From Planctomycetaceae bacterium (GTDB taxonomy: Bacteria; Planctomycetota; Planctomycetia; Planctomycetales; Planctomycetaceae), in assembly GCA_016795145.1 (NCBI GenBank), contig JAEUII010000179.1, positions 21,377 to 85,376 of the forward strand: a DNA stretch of 64,000 bases, in the 5' to 3' direction. Within the stretch, counting starts at the first letter, position 1; each line of letters starts with the position of its first letter. Made by a program: the position numbers and the translations under genes. Positions 1-9,400 of the stretch are shown here, in pieces. The notes beneath the pieces were generated by a model, which ran no database searches, had not been told where the DNA came from, and was given only the letters and a program-made list of their open reading frames with translations.

Positions 1-1
1 A

Positions 2-535
2 CTGGTCGACAATATCCTTACGGCGGAGTTTCAGTATGAAGATCTGGTCAACCAAGGACGCACAGCCGAAGCTGACGATCTGAAATTTGCAGTGCTCGCG
101 GAGTGGAAAAAACATGTCGCCTATCTTCGAGTAATGATCTCGGGGACTGAGTTTCAAACTGATGGGGTTTCGGTTGGCCGTAGCGATCTGCCTGACACAG
201 AGGCTTCACTTTTGATGTCGCTGCCGACATCTGCAACATTTTCAGTCGACGACACTGAAAAGTTCCGAGTCATTCCTGATGAAGTTGTCGTTGTGACAAT
301 CCCAAGAAAAGGTCTTGCGCCCGAAAAGAGGTACTTCCAGTTGTTTCATTTGAAGCGACGAGGAATCACTCAGCCCGATCGAGTCAGATTCGGGCAGCAG
401 ATTCAGCCTGTGACAGAACCTGAAGAAGCTGCAAAAATCATCGACCTCGGCCGATTCACACACGTCATTGAATATGATGGCCAGACTTTTCAGGTGAACT
501 CGTTTGATGACTTGAAAGCCTTGTCTGGAACGTAA
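2..535 (+). CDS. Hypothetical protein, 5' end outside the window
   Basis: The frame is open from the first bases of the window to a TAA stop at 533-535, so the gene begins upstream and only its last 177 or so residues are seen. The visible part is hydrophilic, has no membrane segment and no motif I recognise; it mixes charged helices at the start with beta-rich stretches near the end. It converges on the kinase gene, with only 9 bases between the two stop codons. No function is proposed. Confidence 0.6.
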   Translation: MVDNILTAEFQYEDLVNQGRTAEADDLKFAVLAEWKKHVAYLRVMISGTEFQTDGVSVGRSDLPDTEASLLMSLPTSATFSVDDTEKFRVIPDEVVVVTIPRKGLAPEKRYFQLFHLKRRGITQPDRVRFGQQIQPVTEPEEAAKIIDLGRFTHVIEYDGQTFQVNSFDDLKALSGT

Positions 536-544
536 CCAGTACTT

Positions 545-2677
545 TCATTTGACATTGCGCATTGGTGCGAAACTGCGAGCACATCGAAACCCGATTTCGG
601 TGTCTCGCATGTTCGCGTCGAACGATGTCCGAGCCGTCACTGGCTCTGAATACGTATTGTTTGAGCGATCGTTCGGACCTATCGTGAATGGTCCTCCTCG
701 CACAACGCGATTATCCAGGCGATGACTGATCGGATCAAATTCCTCGCCTCGATCAGTTTGCCCGGGGTAGTAGTTCCATAGTGAATCGGTCCATTCGGCT
801 ACGTTAGAGTGCAGCCCGAAAACCGCATAAGTCGCCATTCGGTCTTCCACGGGTGTCCCGACTGATCCATAAGTCCATGCACCATTTGCCGCCGCGTTGT
901 TTCCATTTGGAAATTTGCTGGCTCCCAGATTGCTCGCAAGAAACTCGTATTCGTCTTCCCGCAGCAATCGCTTACCCACTGCCTCGGCGTACGCTGTCGC
1001 GGCGTGCCATGACACCATAACCGCAGCGTTTTCATCCGCTTGAACTTCTTTTGGAACGTCTGCTGGAATCGACTCAAACTTCCGGAACTCCTGAAAAGAA
1101 ACCTCTTTGGTATCCACCCAGAAACTGAGGACTTGTTTCTGGTGAGCAGGGCGATCTGCTTCGTCATCGCCCATCACAAAGGTTCCGGCTGGGATTTTCT
1201 CCATATTGCTGATTACAGCAGCTTCACTGATCACAGTCACGTCAGGCCACTGAAGACTTCCATCCGCGTTGACGCTCCAGTTTCTATGGTTGTAGGGCGA
1301 CCGATACTTCTGATTGATATCATCCGGAACATATCGATACACCTCGTGAAAGCCGTATCCAGCGACATCAACGACAACGAGGTACTCTCCGGCGGGCAAG
1401 TCAACCGAGATCGCCGACTGCTTCTGAATGTGCACGGCGTGATCCGTATCAGGAAGCCGAGTCCGTCTGGTAAGCGGATACACCGACCACTGAACGTCAT
1501 CTGACCGTACAGGCTCTTTGTCGGCCAGCAGGCATTCGATCCGAACGTCCTTTGTAGGAACTGGTGCGGAACGCCCTTGAGTCAACAGCAAACCGGTAGC
1601 CGTCAGGATTGCCAGCACAGTCACAGAACCCATGACAGCGACGGCCCTATTCCGCTTCGCCCAACGTACCGCTCGCTCCACCACGGAAACCGGGCGAGCC
1701 AGGATCGGGCGTCCGTCGAGCAATCGAGCGATGTCCTCAGCCATCTCGCCAGCTGATGCATACCGACGTTCCGTATCCTTCTCAAGAGCCTTCAGACAAA
1801 TGACAGCAATGTCCTTCGACACCTTCGGATTCAAACTTCGCGGGCTCTTTGGTTCGTCATTCAGGATGGCATAGATCAGGGAACGTGAACTCGTTGCGCT
1901 AAAAAGCTTTTGCCCCGTCAGCATCTCGTACAGAATTGCACCAATCGCGTAAACGTCGCTTCGATTGGATAACCCTCGAACATCACCGCGAGCCTGTTCG
2001 GGCGGCATATAGTTCAGGGTTCCGATGATCTTTCCGTCATGTGTCACCGTCAGTTCGTTGAGATTCTCATGCCGAGCCAACCCAAAATCTGCGATGTGCG
2101 GAATTTGCTGTCCATCAATCAGGATGTTTCCTGGCTTCAAGTCCCGATGGATAATTCCCTTTTCGTGAACAAACTGGGCGGCTCGCAGTACCTGCAAAAT
2201 GATCTGGCAAATCTCCCTTTCCGACAGGACTCGAATCTTCAGGAACTCAGACAGCGACACCCCTTCGATGTATTCGCAAGCGATATAGTACGAATTGCCA
2301 AACGGCCCGATTTCATAGACTCCCACAATGTTCGAGTGCTTGATACCTGAAGCAGCACGCGCCTCTTTTAACACAAGTTTTGAAGCCTGAGTGTTTGCAT
2401 CAGAATGTCGGGGAATCTTGATGGCGACGGGACGTCGCAGTTCCGTATCCCAGGCCTTGTAGACGACTCCAAACGCCCCCTCGCCAAGCACCTCCTGAAT
2501 TTCAAAGTGCGCTATCTTCTTCCCCGTCTCGGAAATCACCGTCGGCGCGTCGTCGGAGGAAAGGCTGAAACGACTATTGCAGGACGGGCAAACAACAGTG
2601 TCGAGAGTTTGGTCCGGATCTCCACTTTCGTCCAGAATGCGAATCTGATGCAGACAGTTGGGACATCGAAATTGCAT
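545..2677 (-). CDS. Membrane Ser/Thr protein kinase with C-terminal SUMF/FGE-like domain
   Basis: This 710-residue protein starts with a zinc ribbon (CPNC at 5-8, CPSC at 30-33), followed by a Hanks-type kinase domain at about 58-325: glycine loop GEGAFG, lysine K87 in VAIK, catalytic HRD with D179, DFG at 197-199 and the GTLNYMPPEQ activation segment. All core residues are present, so an active kinase is expected. One membrane helix (about 345-365) separates it from an outer region ending in a formylglycine-generating-enzyme/SUMF fold (about 492-705; PAGTFVMGDD, NVAEW, VRGG, GFRCA). The paired cysteines needed for sulfatase maturation are not seen, so the domain is more likely a sensor or ligand binder. 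It lies 92 bases downstream of the subtilase-like gene on the same strand. Kinase identity is firm; the signal sensed is unknown. Confidence 0.93.
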   Translation of the reverse strand: MQFRCPNCLHQIRILDESGDPDQTLDTVVCPSCNSRFSLSSDDAPTVISETGKKIAHFEIQEVLGEGAFGVVYKAWDTELRRPVAIKIPRHSDANTQASKLVLKEARAASGIKHSNIVGVYEIGPFGNSYYIACEYIEGVSLSEFLKIRVLSEREICQIILQVLRAAQFVHEKGIIHRDLKPGNILIDGQQIPHIADFGLARHENLNELTVTHDGKIIGTLNYMPPEQARGDVRGLSNRSDVYAIGAILYEMLTGQKLFSATSSRSLIYAILNDEPKSPRSLNPKVSKDIAVICLKALEKDTERRYASAGEMAEDIARLLDGRPILARPVSVVERAVRWAKRNRAVAVMGSVTVLAILTATGLLLTQGRSAPVPTKDVRIECLLADKEPVRSDDVQWSVYPLTRRTRLPDTDHAVHIQKQSAISVDLPAGEYLVVVDVAGYGFHEVYRYVPDDINQKYRSPYNHRNWSVNADGSLQWPDVTVISEAAVISNMEKIPAGTFVMGDDEADRPAHQKQVLSFWVDTKEVSFQEFRKFESIPADVPKEVQADENAAVMVSWHAATAYAEAVGKRLLREDEYEFLASNLGASKFPNGNNAAANGAWTYGSVGTPVEDRMATYAVFGLHSNVAEWTDSLWNYYPGQTDRGEEFDPISHRLDNRVVRGGPFTIGPNDRSNNTYSEPVTARTSFDANMRDTEIGFRCARSFAPMRNVK

Positions 2678-2769
2678 GTGGTTACCTCCGCCGGAACTTT
2701 CTGATTATCCACCCGCCCACGGGATGATAACACCCAAACTACATGGTGAGAAATCCAGTGTGAGTATGG

Positions 2770-4563
2770 TCAAGGGTTCGTCCTTTGGATCGGGTAATGA
2801 ACCAGCCGCAGGCCTTGTGTGGACGTTACGGATGACTGCTCGACGGTCTTACGAATCTCCTCCGGGAGTAGCGTGTCCGTGTCAGTGAACGACAGCATGC
2901 GGGCGATGGTGGCGGTGGTGAGGGCGGCGGACCAGGAGGTGCCGTTGCCGATGGTGGATTGGTTGGGGCCGTGTTCGGGGGCGGGGATGGGGATGTAGGT
3001 TCCGGGGGCCCAGAAGATGTTCTTTGCCGTCGGGAAGTTTGAAAAGATCGCAGGTCTGCCTTCGCGGTCAATCGATGCCACAACAATCGCCAGTTCTGCA
3101 AATTCCAGATTGCAGTGCTCCGACTTTCCTTGTTCCGTTGGGTCCTGATTGCCAGTCGGAATAACAACGACAATCCCTTTGCTGCGGCAGTCGGTGAAGA
3201 CCTTCTCAAAGAGTGGCTTCTGCTGTACTGGGATGCCGAAACCCATCACGATGATGTCCGGATGACGTTCCGCAAGAGCAGCGACATTCTGAACAATCTC
3301 GGACGGGGAAAATGATCCGGCGATACCAGACGCGGTTGGTTCAAAGTCGAATACGGTCTTGGGGGCAATTGATCGAATCAGCAACGCGATCTTGCCGGCA
3401 TGATCTCCCAGGAGATTGTCTGACGCTGAGGACAGTCCGTTTTGCATCCCCAATGCTTCCAGTTGTGCAAATGTTGGAATGCCGCCCGCGACGGCAACTC
3501 GCACGATACGTTTTCCTTCTGGTTCGTCTTTGGGAATTCCCAGAGCACTCGCCGGGTAGTCCGAAACAAACTCCGTGGGCGCATCGGGAGACATCATACT
3601 CTCTTCATGAGCAACAATGTTGGCATTGTGCGTGATCAGCTTCTGCACTTTGGCAATGCGCATGTCGAGATTCTTAAGCTGCTGCGGCGGTGCCGGCACA
3701 CCTTTCGTCGGGCGTTTCAGGATGACCGCTTCCCTTTGAAAATAGTCGGCTGCCAAAACCGTGTTGCCGGTTTGTTCGGCCATCTGTCCGGCAAGATGCA
3801 GCAGAGCGGCCCAACGGGGAGTCGTCGTCAGCAGCGACTGCACTTTACTGAGTGCATCTTCCCATTCTTTCTGTGTGACAGTCGATCCTCGTATCGCCCG
3901 GTTGTTGAAATCCGTGATCCTTCCGGCCACATCGATCAGGATGCGAAACTCCGCGCGCGACAAATTCGAAATCTCAGGAAGCGGCTGGTTCTGAAGGTAG
4001 TGAATGCGAAGAATCTCTTCCGCAAGCTCATTGACGATGACTGCGTCGTCTTTCTGAACGGAATCAATCCAGACATCAGCAACGTTATCGGTGAACAGTG
4101 CCGCGGCGACAGAGCACTTATCGCCGCTCTCGGGATAATGCATGGTCACTTGAATGGCTCGGTGTTCATTGATCGATCGGACCAGCCAGCTGAGCACACC
4201 ACCAATCTCAACACCGCTGACTTCCAGTTTCACTTCAGGAGTCTTCGACACTTCCGGATGAAACTCCAGAAGATCGGGCAACGCCACACCCAGGTTGCCT
4301 TCAGGCGGCTTTCCATTCATCGATGAACTCAGAGCCGTTGAGATCGCTCTGATCTCCGCCTGCCGAGCACCAATTCGTGTGGCCAGCATGGAAGCCATCG
4401 CACGCCCTCGTGAACCATCTGCATCGGCCGTTCCGAGAAACTGCACGGGAGCAATGACTTCGGGGATGGTATGCGTCGCCAGAGCACGCCGAATATTGCG
4501 GAGGTACCAGATGTTCGCCAGTAACAACAACGCGCCGACGACAACAAACATGATCAGTCGCAT
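2770..4563 (-). CDS. Membrane-anchored subtilase-like protein lacking the catalytic Asp
   Basis: The 597-residue protein has an N-terminal membrane helix (about 3-20), a long middle region with helical repeat character, and a C-terminal peptidase S8-like domain. The serine motif GTSWSAA places Ser543, the oxyanion asparagine is N472 in IPTGN, and H388 in DHAGKIA aligns with the HGTHVA histidine. Spacings of 84 and 71 residues match the family. In the strand that should carry the catalytic Asp the sequence reads VRVAVAGGI, with Ala359 near the expected position, so the triad looks incomplete. The ATG at 4563 has a GGAG ribosome site 6 bases upstream. It lies just upstream of a kinase-SUMF gene and could be co-transcribed with it. 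It is either a pseudo-protease or one with an unusual acid residue. Confidence 0.75.
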   Translation of the reverse strand: MRLIMFVVVGALLLLANIWYLRNIRRALATHTIPEVIAPVQFLGTADADGSRGRAMASMLATRIGARQAEIRAISTALSSSMNGKPPEGNLGVALPDLLEFHPEVSKTPEVKLEVSGVEIGGVLSWLVRSINEHRAIQVTMHYPESGDKCSVAAALFTDNVADVWIDSVQKDDAVIVNELAEEILRIHYLQNQPLPEISNLSRAEFRILIDVAGRITDFNNRAIRGSTVTQKEWEDALSKVQSLLTTTPRWAALLHLAGQMAEQTGNTVLAADYFQREAVILKRPTKGVPAPPQQLKNLDMRIAKVQKLITHNANIVAHEESMMSPDAPTEFVSDYPASALGIPKDEPEGKRIVRVAVAGGIPTFAQLEALGMQNGLSSASDNLLGDHAGKIALLIRSIAPKTVFDFEPTASGIAGSFSPSEIVQNVAALAERHPDIIVMGFGIPVQQKPLFEKVFTDCRSKGIVVVIPTGNQDPTEQGKSEHCNLEFAELAIVVASIDREGRPAIFSNFPTAKNIFWAPGTYIPIPAPEHGPNQSTIGNGTSWSAALTTATIARMLSFTDTDTLLPEEIRKTVEQSSVTSTQGLRLVHYPIQRTNP

Positions 4564-4675
4564 TTCGAGCTCCGCCGTTCCAGGGAGTAACTGCTACCAG
4601 CACCAGTGAACGGCGAGTATAACGGTCACGACAGACGATGAAACTCTTATCCCTGGAGGATGTTGGCTTATCCGT

Positions 4676-4715
4676 GTAGTGCAGGGACCTGGGGATCTTT
4701 AGCAAGATCCACTAC
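4676..4715. repeat. GTAG-type REP pair
   Basis: A GTAG at 4676 on the plus strand is followed by CAGG-GA-CCTG. A second, oppositely oriented copy reads from 4715 on the minus strand as GTAGT plus the hairpin GGATCTT-GCTA-AAGATCC. The minus-strand copy recurs almost exactly at 42150-42174. The GTAG-plus-hairpin layout is that of REP elements. Confidence 0.7.
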
Positions 4716-4742
4716 ACCAATTTGAACACGCTGGGCTGAAGT

Positions 4743-4807
4743 CCCCTCATCCGGCCTGGCGGCCACCTTCTCCCCTTGTCAGGGGCGAAGGAACTTCGAT
4801 GAAGCTG
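4743..4807. repeat. Interspersed palindromic repeat, family A, copy 1
   Basis: This copy has the core CCCCTCATCCGGCC, then GGCGGCC, then a TTCTCCCC...GGGG hairpin, ending in GATGAAGCTGC. It is shared with 6151-6222 and 10059-10132. This copy is the most diverged in its right half (GGGGCGAAGG instead of GGGGAGAAGG). It lies between the HAD and subtilase-like genes. Confidence 0.85.
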
Positions 4808-4820
4808 CGAAGGACAAGGC

Positions 4821-5465
4821 TCACAATTCTCGCAGGGTCTGGATTTGGAAGTCTGCAAGCTTTGATGGGATGACGCCGGGGCGGAGGATTTGGACCGTTG
4901 GGATGCCGAGGTTTTTGCCGGCGGCGATTTCGCTGGTGGGGCTGTCGCCGATGATGAGGAGGTCGGTGGCGGGCCAGGTTCGTTCGGTCATGAGGTCCTG
5001 GATGATCGCCTGCTTTCCTTTTCGACAGGGATCGTCGGCGGCGTCGATGAGGATCTCGTCAAACCAGGGCCTGAGGCCGAGTGCCTCGATCTTGCCGTGC
5101 TGCACTTTTGGATAACCGGAGGTCAGCAGAATCTTGAAGGTCGTGATCGATGACAGAACTTCCACAACGTCATCAAAGGGCTGGAGCGGAGTCGTAAACA
5201 CAAGGCTCTGATGGAGATCCGCCCAGCGTTTTAGCAGGCGGTGAGGCAATCCATGTTTGGCGGCGACTTGAGGAAACGGGATGCTCCATGAATCTTCAAA
5301 GGCCTGCTCCAACACATCCACGGCTACGGCATCTTCACCGACATTCTCCGATCGAAGTGCGGCGAACAACGGTTCGGTGATCGTACGCGGGATCGTGCGA
5401 GTATCAAACAGAGTGTTGTCGAGATCGAAGATGTAGACTCGGGGACGAGGGATCGCTTTCGTCAT
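4821..5465 (-). CDS. HAD-family hydrolase, pyrimidine 5'-nucleotidase-like
   Basis: This is a 214-residue soluble protein with all four HAD motifs: DLDNTL (D14 nucleophile, D16 acid/base) at the start, the motif II serine in LLTSGYP, a conserved lysine in CRKGKQ, and GDSPTSE as the metal-binding motif IV. The helical cap between motifs I and II and the DLDNTLF signature resemble the subgroup annotated as pyrimidine 5'-nucleotidase or phosphoglycolate phosphatase-like. The substrate cannot be told from sequence. Its start lies only 4 bases after the stop of the NYN-domain gene, so the two very probably form an operon. Confidence 0.85.
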   Translation of the reverse strand: MTKAIPRPRVYIFDLDNTLFDTRTIPRTITEPLFAALRSENVGEDAVAVDVLEQAFEDSWSIPFPQVAAKHGLPHRLLKRWADLHQSLVFTTPLQPFDDVVEVLSSITTFKILLTSGYPKVQHGKIEALGLRPWFDEILIDAADDPCRKGKQAIIQDLMTERTWPATDLLIIGDSPTSEIAAGKNLGIPTVQILRPGVIPSKLADFQIQTLREL

Positions 5466-5469
5466 CGCA

Positions 5470-6069
5470 CTATCGCTTCTCTTTGCGGACAGACTTCTTA
5501 ATCTCGCTCACATCGATCTGCAGAAACTCATCCACAACATCCGCAAGTTTCTCATTGTCCAGGACAGGCTTTCGGTCCTTCGTATTTGCGACGGTGGTTC
5601 CGGGCTTCTTTCCCTTCATCGTCTTCGTCTGTGGGTTCAGCTGCCGCAATGCAGTGCCTGGGCTTTCGAGGATCCTCAGAAACTCCTCACTGTCGATACA
5701 GCGAGACTGACGCCGGCTGGCCGCTTTGTGAAGCCGGTGATCGCTGGATACGACCAAGATCTGTTTGGGGCTGCTATGCACCGCCAGCATGTTTTCGATG
5801 AGCGAATCGGCATCTGTGCCGGGTTCTGAAAACTGAACTCGCAACTTTGGAGCGGCGACTTTCGGATCCTGCTCATCCCGAGCCTCTGCCTCCGCCGCGT
5901 CAAAGACGATGACGGAATCTGAGATCAACTCCGAAGGAACCTGTCTCGCAAGTTCCGTGAGAAGGCGATTACGGGCTCGTTCCAGGCCACCCAGCGCGTA
6001 GTGTCGTCGGCCATACCCAGCGGCATGCATGAGGTTATAACCGTCGATGATCAGAAACAGCCGGGCCAT
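5470..6069 (-). CDS. NYN-domain (YacP/DUF901-like) RNase-fold protein
   Basis: The protein is 199 residues long if started at the ATG at 6069. It opens with FLIIDGYNLMHA (D9), followed by an acidic VFDAAEAEA segment, GTDADSLIE, and VVSSDHRLHKAA. These acidic clusters define the PIN-like NYN fold of metal-dependent RNases such as YacP/Rae1. The basic, lysine-rich C-terminal tail could bind RNA or ribosomes. A longer frame runs upstream to 6225, but those extra codons lie inside a family A repeat copy and carry no NYN-like sequence, so the internal start is preferred. It is the first gene of a pair with the HAD hydrolase. Confidence 0.85.
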   Translation of the reverse strand: MARLFLIIDGYNLMHAAGYGRRHYALGGLERARNRLLTELARQVPSELISDSVIVFDAAEAEARDEQDPKVAAPKLRVQFSEPGTDADSLIENMLAVHSSPKQILVVSSDHRLHKAASRRQSRCIDSEEFLRILESPGTALRQLNPQTKTMKGKKPGTTVANTKDRKPVLDNEKLADVVDEFLQIDVSEIKKSVRKEKR

Positions 6070-6452
6070 GAGGACGCTCGATCCAGTGCAAACGGAGTGG
6101 CTGGCATGCAACGCTGTGAAGGATTCATGACTGACATCGACAGGGGAAAACCCCTCTTCCGGCCTGTCGGCCACCTTCTCCCCTGGCCGGGGGAGAAGGG
6201 ACATGGACGAAGCTGCCGAAAACACAGCAAAGAATCCTTCACAACATTGGCTGGCATGATAGCAGCCGTCGAAGGTCTGTTTGCAATTTTGCTGCCATAC
6301 TTCCTGGACGTTCTATGATCATACTACGATTGTCACGATTGGCGGTTGACGGCTGAGCTTCCTGAACCTTGCGATCAGAACTTGAGGGGATCGACTGAGG
6401 ACAGTCGATCTACACTGAGCGTCACGGCTACGTTTGCAGGTGGGAGTCTTGA
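6070..6452. other. Divergent intergenic region with a family A repeat
   Basis: This 383-base gap separates the divergent NYN gene and the giant kinase gene. It holds a family A repeat at 6151-6222. Its right end carries the ribosome site of the kinase gene (AGGTGGGAG, ending 6 bases before the GTG at 6453). I see no further gene and no clear promoter hexamers. Confidence 0.6.
6151..6222. repeat. Interspersed palindromic repeat, family A, copy 2
   Basis: It reads CCCCTCTTCCGGCC-TGTC-GGCC followed by the TTCTCCCC...GGGGAGAA hairpin and ends in GACGAAGCTGCCGAAAACA. It nearly matches the copy at 10059-10132, including the GCCGAAAACA tail. It overlaps the false upstream extension of the NYN gene. 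Confidence 0.9.
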
Positions 6453-9400
6453 GTGGAATTTCGCGGGAACGCAACGTATCGCACCGAGCATCCTCTGCGT
6501 GAAGCACGGCTTTGGACATCCTTCGCCGCTGTCTCTGCCGACGGACTTCCTGTCGAAGTTCGTGCGCTGCATGCTGATGAGCCTGCGAAGTCTTCTCTTG
6601 AACAACGATTGAACATCCTGCAGGCCATCCGTTCGCTTGGCGTTCTGTGTCCTGTGGAATGGCAAGCAAAACCGTCGGGCGCATTTGTTGTTGTTGAGCG
6701 TGTCTCAGCGGTGACAGCCACTGAATTCCGCGCGTTGGCGACTGCTCAGATCCTTGGCAGGATTCGAAGCCTCTTCGTGGGACTGTCGGAACTTCATCGG
6801 AACGGGCTGATCGCCGGCAGCATTCAACTCAGCCACATCGTTGGTCGAAGAGATGGTTCGTGGTCGCTTGATGTGATGGAATGCTGGTCCGAGCCGACTC
6901 AGCACGACGATCCAGAAGAAGACGTTCGGCAGTTGTGTGAATGTTGCCGTGAGCTGATTCGAACTTTGACAGGAACGTTGACAGGGACCTTGACCGACGA
7001 ACACAGAATACTTCTGACTCCGGACTCCGCGACCCTGCAGCAACGACTTCTCACGGCGTCCTTCATTGCGGATCGGTTGTCTGTTGAACAACCGCAGGTC
7101 GCCGCTGGTGGGACGCGTGCCGGTGAACACGACATCGCTGTTGATCGCACGTTCGTCACTGCTGTGATCCCGGCAAAGAACGACGCGGATCAGACATTCG
7201 TCGCGGACATTACTCCTACCGGCACTGGGCTCACTGTTCCCGAAATGCTCGGGCGATTTCGGATTCATGAACGGCTGGGTGAAGGAGCGGTCGGGGCTGT
7301 TTACCGAGGTGTCGATTCGACGACGGGTGCAACGGTGGCCATTAAGATCCTGAACGATCGTACGGCCAGAAATCCATCGATGATTCGTCGTTTCACCAAA
7401 GAAGCCCGCATGCTGTCGAAAGCCGATAGTCCGTTCGTGGCGCGACTGATCGACAGCAATCACGATCAGGGAGTGCACTTTCTGGCTCTCGAGTATCTGC
7501 CGGGCGGCACTCTGTCTTCCGTCCTTCGCGGGCAAAAGCGTCTGTCCGAAAAGCTGGCGCTGCGCCTGATCCTGGACGTCGCGCGAGGTCTCGCGGTGGC
7601 TCATCAGGAGTCGGTCTTTCATCGCGATATCAAGCCCGACAACATTCTGTTGACGGCTCGAGGTGCTCGGGCGGTGGACGGGTTGCAGAATGCGACAAGT
7701 ATCGAACAGACTTCATCCGAACTGCGGTGGGTGATCTCGGAAGGAGAACCGCTGGCGAAGCTGTCTGACTTTGGCCTGGCGAAATCATTGGACCAGTCTG
7801 AGTCAATGGCCATGACGCAGGACGGCGCCATTCTGGGCACGCCGCTTTATATGTCGCCGGAGCAGTGCAGGGGACTTGTGGCGGACGCGCGGTCGGATAT
7901 CTATTCACTGGGAGCAACGCTCTTTCATCTACTCGCGGGCAGGCCTCCGTTTTCCGGTGAATCACAGGTTGCGGTGATGAACGCGCATTGCAGCGATCCG
8001 ACTCCGTCGTTGCATCAAATTCGTCCGGAGCTGAGCGATGCGTGTTGTGTGGTTGTTGAGAAGTGTCTTCAGAAAAATGCGGATGCTCGCTATGTGAACG
8101 GAGAAGCACTCGCCGCGGATCTGGAAAGACTGCTGCACGGTGAACCGACATCGATCGCCATTCACCCGGCGCCGCCTTCGACTCAGGGACTGGGACTCTT
8201 TGAACACAGTTTCAGCTGCGAACTCAGATCGTCGTCCGAACAGCTGTGGCCGTATGTGTCGCATACCGATCGAGTCAATCATGCTCTGGGCCTTTCGTCA
8301 GTCACCTATACGACACGACGCCACCCGGAACGAGGCGTCGAGCGTTTTGCAGAGGCTCGTGTGGCAGGGCAGAAGCTTGCGTGGCAGGAACATCCGTACG
8401 AATGGATCGAAGGAAAGCGCCTCAGTGTTCTGCGTGAATTCTCGAGCGGGCCATTTCTCTGGTTCATGAACATTGTGGAGTTGCAGCAGATCTCCGGCGG
8501 AGGAACGCGGCTGACTCAGACGCTGAAGGCAGTCCCCCGAAACTTTGCTGGACGCATGCTGTGTCGGCTCGAGCTGGGCCGAAGAACACCTCGCGCCTTT
8601 CAGAAGGTCTATCAGCAGGTTGACGAATTCCTGCAGCGCGGTGCGTCTCCGGCAACCGATGCGTTCGGCGCCAGGATTGCCATGACAGCGGGCGGGCGAC
8701 GGCGGCTGGAGCAACGAATCCAGTCAGTGGCGTCTGCCGGCACTGATCCGTCGGTCACTGAAACGCTGCGACAGTTTCTGGAGAATGCGTCTGACCTCGA
8801 GGTCGCACGCATTCGTCCGCTGGTATTCGCCGAACGATTTCAACTTTCTGCCGACGAAGTCATTCGCGCCTGTTTGCTGGGTGCAAGGGAAGGGCTGCTA
8901 CTTCACTTGTGGGACATTCTGTGCCCGTCATGCCGTATTCCCGCAGACGTTCAGGAGACACTCGCGTCGCTCAAAGACCACGCGTACTGTCCGGCCTGCG
9001 ACCTCAAGTACACGGTCGACTTTGCGTCTTCGGTTGAGCTGATCTTCCGTGCTCATCCGGATGTTCGCCCCGCGGAAACTCGCACGTACTGCATCGGCGG
9101 CCCGGCGTTTTCCGCCCATGTCGTAGCACAGATTCGACTGGCTCCGGGTGAGCGATTTGATTTGCCCGTGGCATTGACGGAAGGAACGTATCGGCTGCGA
9201 GGACCTCAGCTGCCGTTCGTGATTGACCTGGTTGTTTCGGCGGGACGAGGAGCTTCCCGCGCTGAGTTTTCGATGCTGCGACCGCCAGTGCCGGGAACAG
9301 TCCCGGTGTTTCGCGCAGGACAGCAGGTTCTGGTTCTGCACAACACGACAGGGCAGGATCTTCAGATTCGACTGGAACGAACAGCGGGCCGAAGTCAGGC

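Noticed and set aside
545..2677. SUMF domain read as a sulfatase-maturing enzyme
   Set aside because: The cysteines required for formylglycine formation are not visible; the domain is on a kinase and more likely a binding module.
3442..4326. A 294-codon frame on the plus strand opposite the subtilase-like gene
   Set aside because: Its peptide has no recognisable domain, its composition is Arg/His-rich as in shadow frames, and the minus-strand gene has clear subtilase motifs.
4676..4715. Hairpin as an intrinsic terminator of the subtilase-like gene region
   Set aside because: No T-run follows on either strand and the same element occurs at unrelated places.
6070..6225. Possible N-terminal extension of the NYN protein
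   Set aside because: The extra codons lie within a family A repeat; the conserved NYN start follows the ATG at 6069 directly.
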